Below, piece by piece: positions 16,999 to 26,668 of a DNA stretch of 64,000 bases. Numbering within the stretch: the first letter of the stretch is position 1; every line of letters begins with the position of its first letter. Under the pieces are notes generated by a model that was given only the letters and a program-made list of their open reading frames with translations, ran no database searches and was not told the DNA's origin. Where the stretch lies: NCBI RefSeq assembly GCF_005405925.1, contig NZ_BJHV01000001.1, positions 5,456,001 to 5,520,000 of the forward strand, in the 5' to 3' direction. The position numbers and the translations under genes were made by a program. The stretch comes from Streptomyces antimycoticus (GTDB taxonomy: Bacteria; Actinomycetota; Actinomycetes; Streptomycetales; Streptomycetaceae).

Positions 16999-18165
16999 GT
17001 GACCGTGGAGAGCACTGCCGCGCGCAAGCCGCGCCGCAGCGGAGCCAAGCGCAGCACCACCGCGCGGGACGCCAAGAAGCAGCCGGAGGGCCAGACCGAA
17101 CTCGTACAGCTGCTGACCCCCGAGGGCGAGCGTGTCGAGCACCCCGAATACGCCATCGACCCGACCCCGGAGGAGCTGCGCGGTCTGTACCGGGACATGG
17201 TGCTGACACGGCGGTTCGACGCCGAGGCGACCACCCTGCAGCGCCAGGGCGAACTGGGCCTGTGGGCGTCGCTGCTCGGCCAGGAGGCGGCGCAGATCGG
17301 CTCCGGCCGGGCGCTGCACGACGACGACTACGTCTTCCCGACCTACCGCGAGCACGGTGTGGCCTGGTGCCGTGGCGTCGACCCGACCAATCTGCTCGGG
17401 ATGTTCCGCGGGGTGAACCACGGCGGCTGGGACCCGAACAGCAACAACTTCCATCTGTACACCATCGTGATCGGCTCGCAGACGCTGCACGCGACCGGCT
17501 ACGCGATGGGCATCGCCAAGGACGGCGCCGACGCCGCGGTCCTGGCCTACTTCGGTGACGGCGCCTCCAGCCAGGGCGACGTCGCCGAGTCGTTCACCTT
17601 CTCCGCGGTGTACAACGCGCCGGTGGTCTTCTTCTGCCAGAACAACCAGTGGGCCATCTCCGAGCCCACCGAGAAGCAGACCCGGGTCCCGCTCTACCAG
17701 CGCGCCCAGGGCTACGGCTTCCCCGGCGTGCGGGTGGACGGCAATGACGTCCTCGCCTGCCTGGCCGTCACCAAGGCCGCGCTGGAGCGGGCGCGCACCG
17801 GGCAGGGCCCGATGCTCATCGAGGCGTTCACCTACCGCATGGGCGCCCACACCACCTCCGACGACCCGACGCGCTACCGCTCCCCCGAGGAGCGGGAGCT
17901 GTGGGAGACCAAGGACCCGATCCTGCGGCTGCGCACCCTGCTGACCCGCGAGGGCCTGGCCGACGACGCGTTCTTCGCCGAGCTGGAGCGGGAGAGCGAC
18001 GCGCTGGCCAAGCGCGTGCGGGACGCGGTGCGGGCCATGCCCGACCCCGATGACATGGCGCTGTTCGAGCACACCTACGCCGACGGGCACGCGCTCGTGG
18101 ACGAGGAGCGGGCGCAGTTCGCCGAGTACCAGGCTTCGTTCGTCACCGCTGAGGAGGGCATCTGA
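16999..18165 (+). CDS. bkdA: Branched-chain alpha-keto acid dehydrogenase E1 alpha subunit (second copy)
   Basis: 388 residues. The ThDP motif is GDGASSQGDVAESFTFSAVY, then QNNQWAI; HTTSDDPTRYR near the C-terminus is the conserved E1 alpha loop. Compared with the first copy it has a longer, Lys/Arg-rich N-terminus. The GTG start is set by GGAGGAG five bases upstream. It is one base from the E1 beta gene and belongs to a complete E1a-E1b-E2 operon. Actinomycetes are known to carry two BCDH clusters; this one has no Lrp regulator beside it. Confidence 0.93.
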   Translation: MTVESTAARKPRRSGAKRSTTARDAKKQPEGQTELVQLLTPEGERVEHPEYAIDPTPEELRGLYRDMVLTRRFDAEATTLQRQGELGLWASLLGQEAAQIGSGRALHDDDYVFPTYREHGVAWCRGVDPTNLLGMFRGVNHGGWDPNSNNFHLYTIVIGSQTLHATGYAMGIAKDGADAAVLAYFGDGASSQGDVAESFTFSAVYNAPVVFFCQNNQWAISEPTEKQTRVPLYQRAQGYGFPGVRVDGNDVLACLAVTKAALERARTGQGPMLIEAFTYRMGAHTTSDDPTRYRSPEERELWETKDPILRLRTLLTREGLADDAFFAELERESDALAKRVRDAVRAMPDPDDMALFEHTYADGHALVDEERAQFAEYQASFVTAEEGI

Positions 18166-18166
18166 C

Positions 18167-19147
<981 letters not shown>

Positions 19148-19169
19148 AGGGCTTGAGGAGATCGTGACG

Positions 19170-20606
19170 ATGACCGCAGTCGAACAGCGCTTCCGTGAGT
19201 TCAAGATGCCCGATGTGGGCGAGGGACTGACCGAGGCTGAGATCCTCAAGTGGTTCGTGGCACCGGGCGACACCGTGACCGACGGTCAGGTGGTGTGCGA
19301 GGTCGAGACCGCCAAGGCCGCCGTCGAGCTGCCCATCCCCTTCGACGGCGTGGTGCACGAGGTGTGCTTCGACGAGGGCACCACCGTGGACGTGGGCACG
19401 CCGATCATCTCGGTGGACACCGACCCGGGTGCGGGGGAGGCGGCGCCCCAGGCCGCTCCCGCCGCCGGGAAGCCCGCCGAGGCGCCCGCCGCCGAGGCCG
19501 AGCCCGCCGAGAAGGAGGGCCGCCAGGCCAATCTGGTCGGCTACGGGGCGGCGCCCGCCTCCACCAAGCGCCGTCCGCGCAAGCCGCTGCCGGGCCCCCA
19601 GCGCTCCGCACCCGCCCCCTCCGCCGGGGCGCCCGCGCCCCAGGAGCCCGCCCCCGCGCCCGCGCGCCCCGAGGCCGCGCCCGCGCCCTCACCCTCGCCC
19701 GATCTGAACGGCAGTGGCCGGACGGCCCGGCCGCTGGCGAAGCCGCCGGTCCGCAAGCTGGCCAAGGACCTGGGCATCGACCTGGAGGCGGTCACCCCGA
19801 GCGGGCCGGACGGGATCATCACCCGCGAGGACGTCCACGCGGCCGCCGAGGCCGTCCAGACGGCCCGGGAGACGCCCGTGGCGGCCCCGTCCAGGGCCGT
19901 GGAGGGCCGGGAGCGCCGGGTGCCCGTGAAGGGCGTACGGAAGGCCACCGCGCAGGCGATGGTCAACAGCGCCTTCACCGCCCCGCATGTGACCGAGTTC
20001 GTGACGGTCGACGTGACCCGCACGATGAAGCTCGTCGCCGACCTCAAGCAGGACCCGGCGATGGCCGGGCTGCGGGTCAACCCGCTGCTGCTGGTCGCCA
20101 AGGCCCTGCTGGTGGCCATCCGGCGCAACCCGGACGTCAACGCCACCTGGGACGAGGACAACCAGGAGATCGTCTACAAGGACTACGTCAATCTGGGCAT
20201 CGCGGCCGCCACGCCGCGCGGGCTGATCGTCCCCAACATCAAGGACGCCCACGCCAAGACCCTGCCCGAACTGGCGTCCGCCCTGGGTGAGCTGGTCACC
20301 ACCGCCCGTGAGGGCAAGACCACCCCGGCCGCGATGTCCGGCGGCACGGTCACCATCACCAACGTCGGCGTCTTCGGCATCGACGCGGGCACGCCGATCC
20401 TCAACCCCGGTGAGTCCGCGATCCTCGCCTTCGGCGCCGTCAAGCTCCAGCCGTGGGTCCACAAGGGCGAGGTCAAGCCCCGCCAGGTGACCACGCTCGC
20501 GCTCTCCTTCGACCACCGGCTGGTCGACGGCGAGCTGGGCTCCAAGGTGCTCGCGGATGTCGCGGCCGTCCTGGAGCGCCCGAAGCGCCTGATCACGTGG
20601 GCGTGA
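19170..20606 (+). CDS. bkdC: BCDH E2 dihydrolipoamide acyltransferase (second copy)
   Basis: 478 residues. Domains: lipoyl (about 8-85, lipoyl Lys near 49 in ETAKAAVEL), a long Ala/Pro-rich flexible linker (about 88-180), a subunit-binding domain (PPVRKLAKDLGIDLEAV) and the catalytic domain ending with LSFDHRLVDGELG (HxxxDG). I chose the ATG at 19170 because GAGGAG is 9 bases upstream; a GTG at 19164 is only 3 bases from it. This copy is intact and could supply E2 activity if the first copy is truly broken. No E3 gene follows, so E3 must come from another locus. Confidence 0.94.
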   Translation: MTAVEQRFREFKMPDVGEGLTEAEILKWFVAPGDTVTDGQVVCEVETAKAAVELPIPFDGVVHEVCFDEGTTVDVGTPIISVDTDPGAGEAAPQAAPAAGKPAEAPAAEAEPAEKEGRQANLVGYGAAPASTKRRPRKPLPGPQRSAPAPSAGAPAPQEPAPAPARPEAAPAPSPSPDLNGSGRTARPLAKPPVRKLAKDLGIDLEAVTPSGPDGIITREDVHAAAEAVQTARETPVAAPSRAVEGRERRVPVKGVRKATAQAMVNSAFTAPHVTEFVTVDVTRTMKLVADLKQDPAMAGLRVNPLLLVAKALLVAIRRNPDVNATWDEDNQEIVYKDYVNLGIAAATPRGLIVPNIKDAHAKTLPELASALGELVTTAREGKTTPAAMSGGTVTITNVGVFGIDAGTPILNPGESAILAFGAVKLQPWVHKGEVKPRQVTTLALSFDHRLVDGELGSKVLADVAAVLERPKRLITWA

Positions 20607-20619
20607 GGTAGCGGCAGAC

Positions 20620-20654
20620 CTCATCCCCCGTCCGCATCGCGGACGGGGGATGAG
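20620..20654 (+). terminator. Perfect 16-bp terminator hairpin of the second bkd operon
   Basis: Arms 20620-20635 (ctcatcccccgtccgc) and 20639-20654 are exact complements with a three-base loop. It starts 13 bases after the bkdC stop. Its right arm touches the operator of the next gene. Confidence 0.9.
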
Positions 20655-20686
20655 TGCGCATGCATCTTGTATCTATGATGTGCGCA
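20655..20686 (+). promoter_or_regulatory. GntR gene promoter inside an imperfect palindrome
   Basis: TGCGCA (20655-20660), tg, CATC, a ten-base centre, GATG and TGCGCA (20681-20686) form a broad inverted repeat. TATGAT at 20674-20679 is a near-ideal -10, nine bases before the ATG at 20689, with no ribosome site, so the message is probably leaderless. The centre TTGTATCTAT recalls FadR/GntR-type sites. Autoregulation by the GntR protein is the simplest reading. Confidence 0.6.
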
Positions 20687-20688
20687 TC

Positions 20689-21348
20689 ATGAGTCCCGCC
20701 GATACGGCCACCAAGCCGCCGCCTGCCGCCGAACGCGTCTACCACCACGTCAAACAAGCCGTCCTCGACCGCCGCTACGAGGGCGGCACACTGCTGAGCG
20801 AGGGCGAACTCGCGGACGCCGTCGGGGTCTCCCGTACGCCCGTCCGGGAAGCGCTGCTGCGCCTGGAGGCCGAGGGGCTGCTCAAGCTCTATCCGAAGAA
20901 GGGCGCCCTGGTGCTGCCCGTCTCCTCCCAGGAGATCGCGGATGTGGTCGAGACCCGGCTGCTGGTGGAGCAGCACGCGGTCGCCAAGGTCGTCCCGGCC
21001 GGGGAACGGCTGCTGGGGCGGCTCGAGGAGCTGCTGGAGGAGCAGAAGGTGCACGCGGCGGCCGGAGATCTGGCCGCCTTCGCGGCCGCCGACCGCTGCT
21101 TCCACGCGGCGATCGTCAGGGCGGCGGGAAACGCCATCCTGGCGCAGCTCTACGACCAGTTGAGGGACCGCCAGCTCCGGATGGGCGTGGCCACCATGCA
21201 CGCCGAGCCCGGCCGGATCGCCAAGAACATCACCGAGCACACGGAGATCCTCCGGGCCCTGCGCGCCGGGGACGCCGGCTTCGCGTCCGGGCTGGTGCAG
21301 CGCCACATCAGCTGGGTGAACAACCTCGCCCGGGGTGAGGAGCGATGA
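20689..21348 (+). CDS. GntR-family regulator, FCD (FadR-like) type
   Basis: 219 residues. An N-terminal winged HTH (ERVYHHVKQAVLDRRYEGG, LADAVGVSRTPVREALLRLE) is followed by an all-helical FCD ligand domain (VVETRLLVEQHAV, DRCFHAAIVRAAGN, HTEILRALRAGD) with the His residues used for metal binding in this family. Its stop overlaps the start of the MFS gene (ATGA), so it probably controls that transporter and itself. Confidence 0.9.
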   Translation: MSPADTATKPPPAAERVYHHVKQAVLDRRYEGGTLLSEGELADAVGVSRTPVREALLRLEAEGLLKLYPKKGALVLPVSSQEIADVVETRLLVEQHAVAKVVPAGERLLGRLEELLEEQKVHAAAGDLAAFAAADRCFHAAIVRAAGNAILAQLYDQLRDRQLRMGVATMHAEPGRIAKNITEHTEILRALRAGDAGFASGLVQRHISWVNNLARGEER

Positions 21349-22640
21349 CCTCGGCCCAGTTGCCCGGGGATCCGCCCGGCGGCCGTCGTGCCGTCGCCGT
21401 GTGGGGTCTGGGCGTCGCCGTCTACTTCGTCGCCATCACCTATCGCACCAGCCTCGGCGTCGCCGGTATCGACGCCGCCGAGCGCTTCCACATCAACGCC
21501 TCGGCGCTGTCGACCTTCTCCATCCTGCAGGTGCTGGTCTACGCCGGGATGCAGATACCGGTCGGGCTCATGGTCGACCGTCTCGGCACCCGTAAGGTGC
21601 TCATGCTCGGGGTGGTGCTCTTCACCCTGGGGCAGTTCGGCTTCGCGTTCTCCCACTCCTACGCGATGGCACTGGGCTCCCGGGCGCTGCTCGGCTGCGG
21701 TGACGCGATGACCTTCATCAGCGTGCTGCGGCTCGGCTCGCGCTGGTTCCCGGCCCGCCGTGGGCCGCTCATCGCCCAGATCGCCGCGCTCTTCGGGATG
21801 GCGGGCAACCTGGTCTCCACGCTGGTGATCGCCCGGTCCCTGCACGGCGTCGGCTGGACCACGACCTTCGCGGGCAGCGCGCTCGGCGGCCTGGCCGTCT
21901 TCGTCCTGGTGCTGTTCTTCCTCAAGGACCACCCCAAGGGCTTCGAGCCCGCGCCCGCCACGCACCTGGGCGCCGACTACGTCCGCCGGCAGATCGCGGA
22001 CGCCTGGCGCGAGCCCGGCACCCGGCTCGGCATGTGGGTGCACTTCACCACCCAGTTCCCGGCGATGGTCTTCCTGCTGCTGTGGGGGATGCCGTTCCTG
22101 GTCGAGGCGGAGGGGCTGTCCCAGGCGACCGCGGGTCAGCTGCTGACCCTCGTGGTGCTCTCCAACATGGCGGTCGGCCTGGTCTACGGGCAGGTCATCG
22201 CCCGGCACCACGCCGCCCGCGCCCCGCTGGCCCTCGGCACGGTCGGCGCCACCGCGCTGCTGTGGGGCACCGTGCTGGTCTGGCCGTCCGCCCACGCGCC
22301 CATGTGGCTGCTGGTGGTCCTGTGCGTGGTGCTCGGCGCCTGCGGACCCGCGTCGATGATCGGCTTCGACTTCGCCCGGCCCGCCAATCCGCCCGAGCGG
22401 ATCGGCACCGCGTCGGGAATCGTCAACATGGGCGGCTTCACGGCCTCGATGACCACTCTGCTGGCCGTCGGCGTGCTGCTGGACCTGACCGGCCAGAACT
22501 ACCGGATCGCGTTCGCCTCGGTGTTCGTGCTGCAGGCGCTCGGCATCAGCCAGATCCTGCGGCTGCGCGGACGGGCGCACCGCCGGGAGCGCGAGCGCGT
22601 GGTCGCGAGCCGTGTCGAGGCCGTGCACGTACCGGCGTGA
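21345..22640 (+). CDS. MFS transporter
   Basis: 431 residues with about 12 membrane helices and the MFS signature loop between helices 2 and 3 (GLMVDRLGTRKVLMLG). A central cytoplasmic stretch is near DHPKGFEPAPATHLGADYV. The substrate is unknown; the FCD-type regulator suggests an organic acid or amino acid derivative. It overlaps the GntR gene by 4 bp with gtgagga upstream. The stop codon lies in a tandem repeat listed below. Confidence 0.88.
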   Translation: MTSAQLPGDPPGGRRAVAVWGLGVAVYFVAITYRTSLGVAGIDAAERFHINASALSTFSILQVLVYAGMQIPVGLMVDRLGTRKVLMLGVVLFTLGQFGFAFSHSYAMALGSRALLGCGDAMTFISVLRLGSRWFPARRGPLIAQIAALFGMAGNLVSTLVIARSLHGVGWTTTFAGSALGGLAVFVLVLFFLKDHPKGFEPAPATHLGADYVRRQIADAWREPGTRLGMWVHFTTQFPAMVFLLLWGMPFLVEAEGLSQATAGQLLTLVVLSNMAVGLVYGQVIARHHAARAPLALGTVGATALLWGTVLVWPSAHAPMWLLVVLCVVLGACGPASMIGFDFARPANPPERIGTASGIVNMGGFTASMTTLLAVGVLLDLTGQNYRIAFASVFVLQALGISQILRLRGRAHRRERERVVASRVEAVHVPA

Positions 22641-22830
22641 CCGCCGTGCACGTACCGGCGTGACCCCCGGGGGCGTCACGGCGTGCTCCCCGAGGCGGCT
22701 CACGGCGTGACCCCCAGGAGGCTTACGGCGCGATCCCAGGGGTTTGTGTACGGCTGACCCCGCGGGCGGCGCCACGGCGTGATCCCAGGCGCTCTGCGGC
22801 CCGCCCCGCCGGGAGGCGCTACGGCGTGAT
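22618..22830. repeat. Decaying tandem repeat spanning two convergent stop codons
   Basis: The last 20 coding bases of the MFS gene (ccgtgcacgtaccggcgtga, 22621-22640) are repeated exactly at 22644-22663. Then about six degenerate units follow, most containing (t/c)acggcgtga(c/t)ccc, spaced roughly 24-45 bases. The final unit holds the TAG of the opposite gene at 22819-22821. Both gene ends therefore sit in one array. Confidence 0.8.
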
Positions 22831-23643
22831 CGCGAAGTGTCCGAGGATCGCCTCGGCCAGCTGCTGGTCGCCCTCGATCTTCAGCCGCTCCGAGACCGCC
22901 TCGGGCCGCACCCGCCCACACGCCAGCCGCACGTAGGTCTCCCAGTCCAGGGCGAGCGTGGCCGTCGGCCCGAGCGAGACGCTGCCGTCGATGCTGCCCC
23001 GGCCGTCCGCGTCGACCCGTACCGTCCGCATGAACTCCATCGGGCCGTTCACATCGAAGACGACGGCCGACTGGGGCGCCGCGCCCGCGTCCTTGGCGAC
23101 CACCTTCGGCAGCGCCGACAGCAGCAGATCACGAGTGATCGCGGCGCCCGGCGAGTCCAGATTGCCGGGCTTGTTCAGGGCCCGGCGCAGATCCTGCTCA
23201 TGCACCCAGACGTCGAAGACCCGCTTCATCAGGGCCTCCTCCAGCGTCACCTCGGAGCCGCCGGGCCAGCGCACCATGGCGTCCGGGGCGCGCTTCTCGT
23301 TCCGCAGCTGGCGGCCCCGCCGGATGACGGTGTACTCCAGCTCGGAGGTCATCTCGGGTGCGGTGTGACAGCGCCGGACGTCGACCTGGACCTCCATGTA
23401 CCGCGACAGTTCGTTGGTGACGTGGAAGAGGTCGCGCGGCAGCGTGTGGATGGGGCGGGGATCGCCGAGCATCTCGCATTCGAGTCCGATCACATGCGAG
23501 ACGACGTCCCGCACCGACCATCCCGGGCACTCGGTGGCGAGGTTCCACTCGTGCTCCGCGAGCGGATTCACCAACTCCGATATCGCGTCGATGGAGTGCG
23601 TCCAGGCGTCGATGGAGGTCTGAAGGCTGGGATGGACGGTCAC
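22819..23643 (-). CDS. Maleylpyruvate isomerase-family (MDMPI/DinB-like) mycothiol-type protein
   Basis: 274 residues. The N-terminal four-helix MDMPI/DinB-like domain includes LAEHEWNLATECPGWSVRDVVSHVIGLE (W-x-CPGW-x-V-x-D and a following His) and FDVWVHEQDLRRAL, giving the three-His metal site typical of this family. The C-terminal part resembles a sterol-carrier-like domain (VSLGPTATLALDWETYVRLA). Family members often use mycothiol. The substrate is unknown. Start is GTG at 23641-23643 with gagggg upstream. Confidence 0.8.
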   Translation of the reverse strand: MTVHPSLQTSIDAWTHSIDAISELVNPLAEHEWNLATECPGWSVRDVVSHVIGLECEMLGDPRPIHTLPRDLFHVTNELSRYMEVQVDVRRCHTAPEMTSELEYTVIRRGRQLRNEKRAPDAMVRWPGGSEVTLEEALMKRVFDVWVHEQDLRRALNKPGNLDSPGAAITRDLLLSALPKVVAKDAGAAPQSAVVFDVNGPMEFMRTVRVDADGRGSIDGSVSLGPTATLALDWETYVRLACGRVRPEAVSERLKIEGDQQLAEAILGHFAITP

Positions 23644-23887
23644 GGGACCCCTCGGGCGGTTGGTGCGCGGGCTGGGTGCTGGTGTGTGCGTTCAAGTTAC
23701 GCTGCCCACGAGCGCACGGGCAGTGCTTTCGGCTCTGATCGTAGGCCCGGATCGGGGGCTGGCGGCCTGCTCGCGATGGTAGTGTGCGCCCGCCTCCGCC
23801 CTATCTCCGGACAGACCCCAGCACATCGGTCGAAAGCCATCGGGGGGCGGGGGAATGACACGGGTGGGGCTGCTGTTTCATGGGGAT

Positions 23888-25702
23888 ATGGCTCCACGTG
23901 CACGCGTCCGCGCCCCCGAGCTGATCGGCCGGGGCGGCTGGCTCAATACCGGCGACAACGACCTCACCCTCACCGACCTGCGAGGGCGCATTGTCATCCT
24001 CGACTTCTGGACCTTCTGCTGTGTGAACTGTCTGCATGTCCTGGACGAGCTGCGCGAGCTGGAGGAGAAGCACCGCGACACCGTGGTGATCGTCGGGGTG
24101 CACTCGCCGAAGTTCGTCCACGAGGCGGAACACCAGGCGGTCGTGGACGCGGTCGAGCGCTACGAGGTGCACCACCCGGTCCTCGACGACCCCGAGCTGA
24201 CCACCTGGAAGCAGTACGCGGTACGGGCCTGGCCCACCCTCGTCGTCATCGACCCCGAGGGCTATGTGGTCGCCCAGCACGCGGGCGAGGGCCATGCGCA
24301 CGCCCTGGAGACCCTCGTGGGGCAGCTCGAGGCGGAGCACGCCGCCAAGGGCACCCTGCGGCGCGGCGACGGCCCGTACGTGCCCCCGGAGCCGGTCCCC
24401 ACCGAGCTGCGCTTCCCCGGTAAGGCGCTGCTGCTGCCCGGCGGCACCTTCCTCGTCTCGGACACCACCCGCCATCAGCTCGTGGAGCTCGCGGCGGACG
24501 GCGAGAGCGTGGTGCGGCGGATCGGCGCGGGCGAGCGCGGCCTTGACGATGGCACGGGCGAGCGGGCCCGCTTCAGCGAGCCCCAGGGGCTCGCCCTGCT
24601 CCCCGACGGCACCGTGGCCGTCGCCGACACCGTGAACCACGCGCTGCGCCGCTTCGACCCGGCCACCGGCGAGGTCACCACGCTGGCCGGGACCGGCCGC
24701 CAGTGGTGGCAGGGGTCGCCCACCGAGGGGCCCGCCCGGGAGGTCGACCTGTCCTCCCCCTGGGACGTCGCCTGGTTCGCCGGCCGGCTGTGGATCGCCA
24801 TGGCGGGCGTCCACCAGCTGTGGACCTACGACCCGCAGGCCCAGGCCGTACGGGCCGCCGCCGGGACCACCAACGAGGGTCTGGTCGACGGCCCCGCCGA
24901 GGAGGCGTGGTTCGCCCAGCCCTCCGGGCTCGCCGCCACCGAGGACCGACTGTGGATCGCGGACTCCGAGACGTCCGCGGTGCGGTACGTCGAGCGCGAC
25001 GGCGACGGCTTCGCCGTCCGTACGGCCGTCGGCACCGGGCTCTTCGACTTCGGCCACCGGGACGGCGCCGCCGAACAGGCGCTGCTCCAGCATCCGCTGG
25101 GCGTCACCGCGCTGCCCGACGGCTCGGTGGCGATCTCGGACACCTACAACCACGCGCTGCGCCGCTTCGACCCGGCCACCGGCGAGGTGTCCACGCTCGC
25201 CACGGATCTGCGCGAGCCCTCCGGCGCGGTCCTGGCCGACGGGGACATCGTCGTGGTGGAGTCCGCCCGGCACCGGCTGACCCGGCTGCGGCTGCCGGAG
25301 GAGGCCGTAAGGGTCGACGCGGTGGCCCACCGCACCCAGCGCGCCGCGACCGACATCGCCCCGGGGACGCTCCGGCTGGACGTGGTCTTCCAGGCGCCCG
25401 AGGGGCAGAAGCTGGACACCCGCTACGGGCCCTCCACCCGGCTGCTGGTCAGCTCCACCCCGCCCGAGCTGCTGGCGGGCGGCGAGGGCGCGGGCACGGA
25501 TCTGAACCGTGAGCTCGTCCTTACGGAGGGCGTGACCGAGGGCGTGCTGCACGTTTCGGCCATGGCCGCCTCCTGTGACGACGACCCGGCCAACGAGTAC
25601 CCCGCCTGCCATGTGCACCAGCAGGACTGGGGCGTCCCGGTGCGGATCACCGAGGGTGGCGCGACCCGGCTGCCGCTGGTGCTCGCCGGGATGGACGGCT
25701 GA
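23888..25702 (+). CDS. Thioredoxin-like/NHL-repeat fusion protein (NHLRC2-like)
   Basis: 604 residues. The N-terminal thioredoxin-like domain (about 15-165) has FWTFCCVNCLHVLDELR, a CxxC-type site CVNC, and the cis-Pro region RAWPTLVVIDPEG. A beta-propeller of NHL repeats then runs to about residue 480 (LPDGTVAVADTVNHALRRFD and LPDGSVAISDTYNHALRRFD are two clear units). A C-terminal beta domain has paired Cys. The layout matches human NHLRC2 and bacterial homologues of uncertain function. No signal peptide. I start at the ATG at 23888; the upstream in-frame start at 23855 is less likely. Confidence 0.85.
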   Translation: MAPRARVRAPELIGRGGWLNTGDNDLTLTDLRGRIVILDFWTFCCVNCLHVLDELRELEEKHRDTVVIVGVHSPKFVHEAEHQAVVDAVERYEVHHPVLDDPELTTWKQYAVRAWPTLVVIDPEGYVVAQHAGEGHAHALETLVGQLEAEHAAKGTLRRGDGPYVPPEPVPTELRFPGKALLLPGGTFLVSDTTRHQLVELAADGESVVRRIGAGERGLDDGTGERARFSEPQGLALLPDGTVAVADTVNHALRRFDPATGEVTTLAGTGRQWWQGSPTEGPAREVDLSSPWDVAWFAGRLWIAMAGVHQLWTYDPQAQAVRAAAGTTNEGLVDGPAEEAWFAQPSGLAATEDRLWIADSETSAVRYVERDGDGFAVRTAVGTGLFDFGHRDGAAEQALLQHPLGVTALPDGSVAISDTYNHALRRFDPATGEVSTLATDLREPSGAVLADGDIVVVESARHRLTRLRLPEEAVRVDAVAHRTQRAATDIAPGTLRLDVVFQAPEGQKLDTRYGPSTRLLVSSTPPELLAGGEGAGTDLNRELVLTEGVTEGVLHVSAMAASCDDDPANEYPACHVHQQDWGVPVRITEGGATRLPLVLAGMDG

Positions 25703-25704
25703 GC

Positions 25705-25729
25705 CCCGACCGGCGGTCAGTCGGGGCAG
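25705..25729. terminator. Compact hairpin over two convergent gene ends
   Basis: gccccgac (25705-25712) pairs with gtcggggc (25722-25729) across a nine-base loop. The hairpin covers the stop of the minus-strand XRE gene and begins two bases after the plus-strand stop. Confidence 0.6.
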
Positions 25730-26574
25730 TTGGGCAGCGTGGAGTACTGCACCTGGTCCTGGCGGATGCGGATGCCCGGCACCCACATCCGCTTGCCGTC
25801 CTGTAAGACGCGGAACCACATGCTGCTGTGCCCGCCCGCCTCGTCGGTCACCGTGACGCCGTTGGCGATGCGGCAGTCGGCGCGCAGTACGTCGCCGTGC
25901 CAGGCCCGGCCCACGATGTTCGACGGGCGGTAGGCCACGTACGGATCCTCGGCCAGGCCCAGGGAACAGGCGCGGACCCGCTGGTCCTGGCAGTCCTTCT
26001 CGGCGTTGTAGACGGTGATCCGGGCGTCGCCCAGGGGTGAGGAGCCCGCCGCGCCGCCCGGGGACCCGCCGTCGTCGGACGACCGGAGGGCGATGATGCC
26101 TGCCGTGCCCCCGGCGATGATGACGACGGCGCCCACCGCCGCGAGCGTGAGCCGCAGCCGGCGCCGGGGCAGCCGGTCCTCCTCCGGAGGCCGTCCCGGG
26201 GGCGGCGGCGCGGACGCGCCGGGCTCCGGCCCGGTCCCCTCGGCGGCCTGCACGGCGGCCTCGGCCTCGGTGGCCCGGTGCAGCAGGGTCACCAGTTCGG
26301 GCAGCCGGTCCTCGGCGGTGAAGGAGAGCTTGCCCCACTGGACCAGGAGCCGCTCGTCGGGAAGGCTCTGGCCGCGCAGATAGCGGGAGAGGGAGGACCG
26401 GCTGGCGGGCAGCCGCCCCTCCAGTTCCTTCAGGCTGAGTCCCAGTTCGCCGTGCATCCGGCGCAGTGCGGTCACGAATTCCCGTACCGGGCCGGAGAGT
26501 TCCTCGGGAAGCGGGGCAAGCGGCTTGCGTCGCGGGTTCTCTGGGCGATTCGGATGCGCTGGCACGTACACCAT
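25717..26574 (-). CDS. XRE-family regulator with a membrane helix and extracytoplasmic domain
   Basis: 285 residues. The N-terminal HTH (about 25-75) reads LGLSLKELEGRLPASRSSLSR and YLRGQSLPDERLL. A Pro/Glu linker and Arg-rich stretch precede one membrane helix (about 145-165, LTLAAVGAVVIIAGGTAGII). The outside domain of about 110 residues has four or five Cys and RIRQDQVQYSTLPNC at the end. The order DNA-binding, membrane, exterior suggests a one-component membrane sensor or a peptidoglycan-linked regulator. Target genes are unknown. There is no ribosome site before the ATG. Confidence 0.82.
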   Translation of the reverse strand: MVYVPAHPNRPENPRRKPLAPLPEELSGPVREFVTALRRMHGELGLSLKELEGRLPASRSSLSRYLRGQSLPDERLLVQWGKLSFTAEDRLPELVTLLHRATEAEAAVQAAEGTGPEPGASAPPPPGRPPEEDRLPRRRLRLTLAAVGAVVIIAGGTAGIIALRSSDDGGSPGGAAGSSPLGDARITVYNAEKDCQDQRVRACSLGLAEDPYVAYRPSNIVGRAWHGDVLRADCRIANGVTVTDEAGGHSSMWFRVLQDGKRMWVPGIRIRQDQVQYSTLPNCPD

Positions 26575-26599
26575 TGCAGCACGGGATCATGAACATGCC

Positions 26600-26638
26600 G
26601 AGCGACACGTCCACACCCCCGAGGTGGACGTGCCGCTC
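26600..26638 (-). terminator. Hairpin downstream of the P60-like gene
   Basis: Arms of 15 bases (26600-26614 and 26624-26638) pair with one mismatch, loop acccccgag. It lies 31 bases past the stop of the minus-strand lipoprotein gene and upstream of the XRE gene. Confidence 0.7.
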
Positions 26639-26668
26639 GTTACAGGAACCGGGTCAGGAACGAACGCG

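Noticed and set aside
23801..26614. 937-residue minus-strand open frame
   Set aside because: It is antisense to the thioredoxin-NHL gene and overlaps the XRE gene; low-complexity Arg/Gly/Pro composition with no domain.
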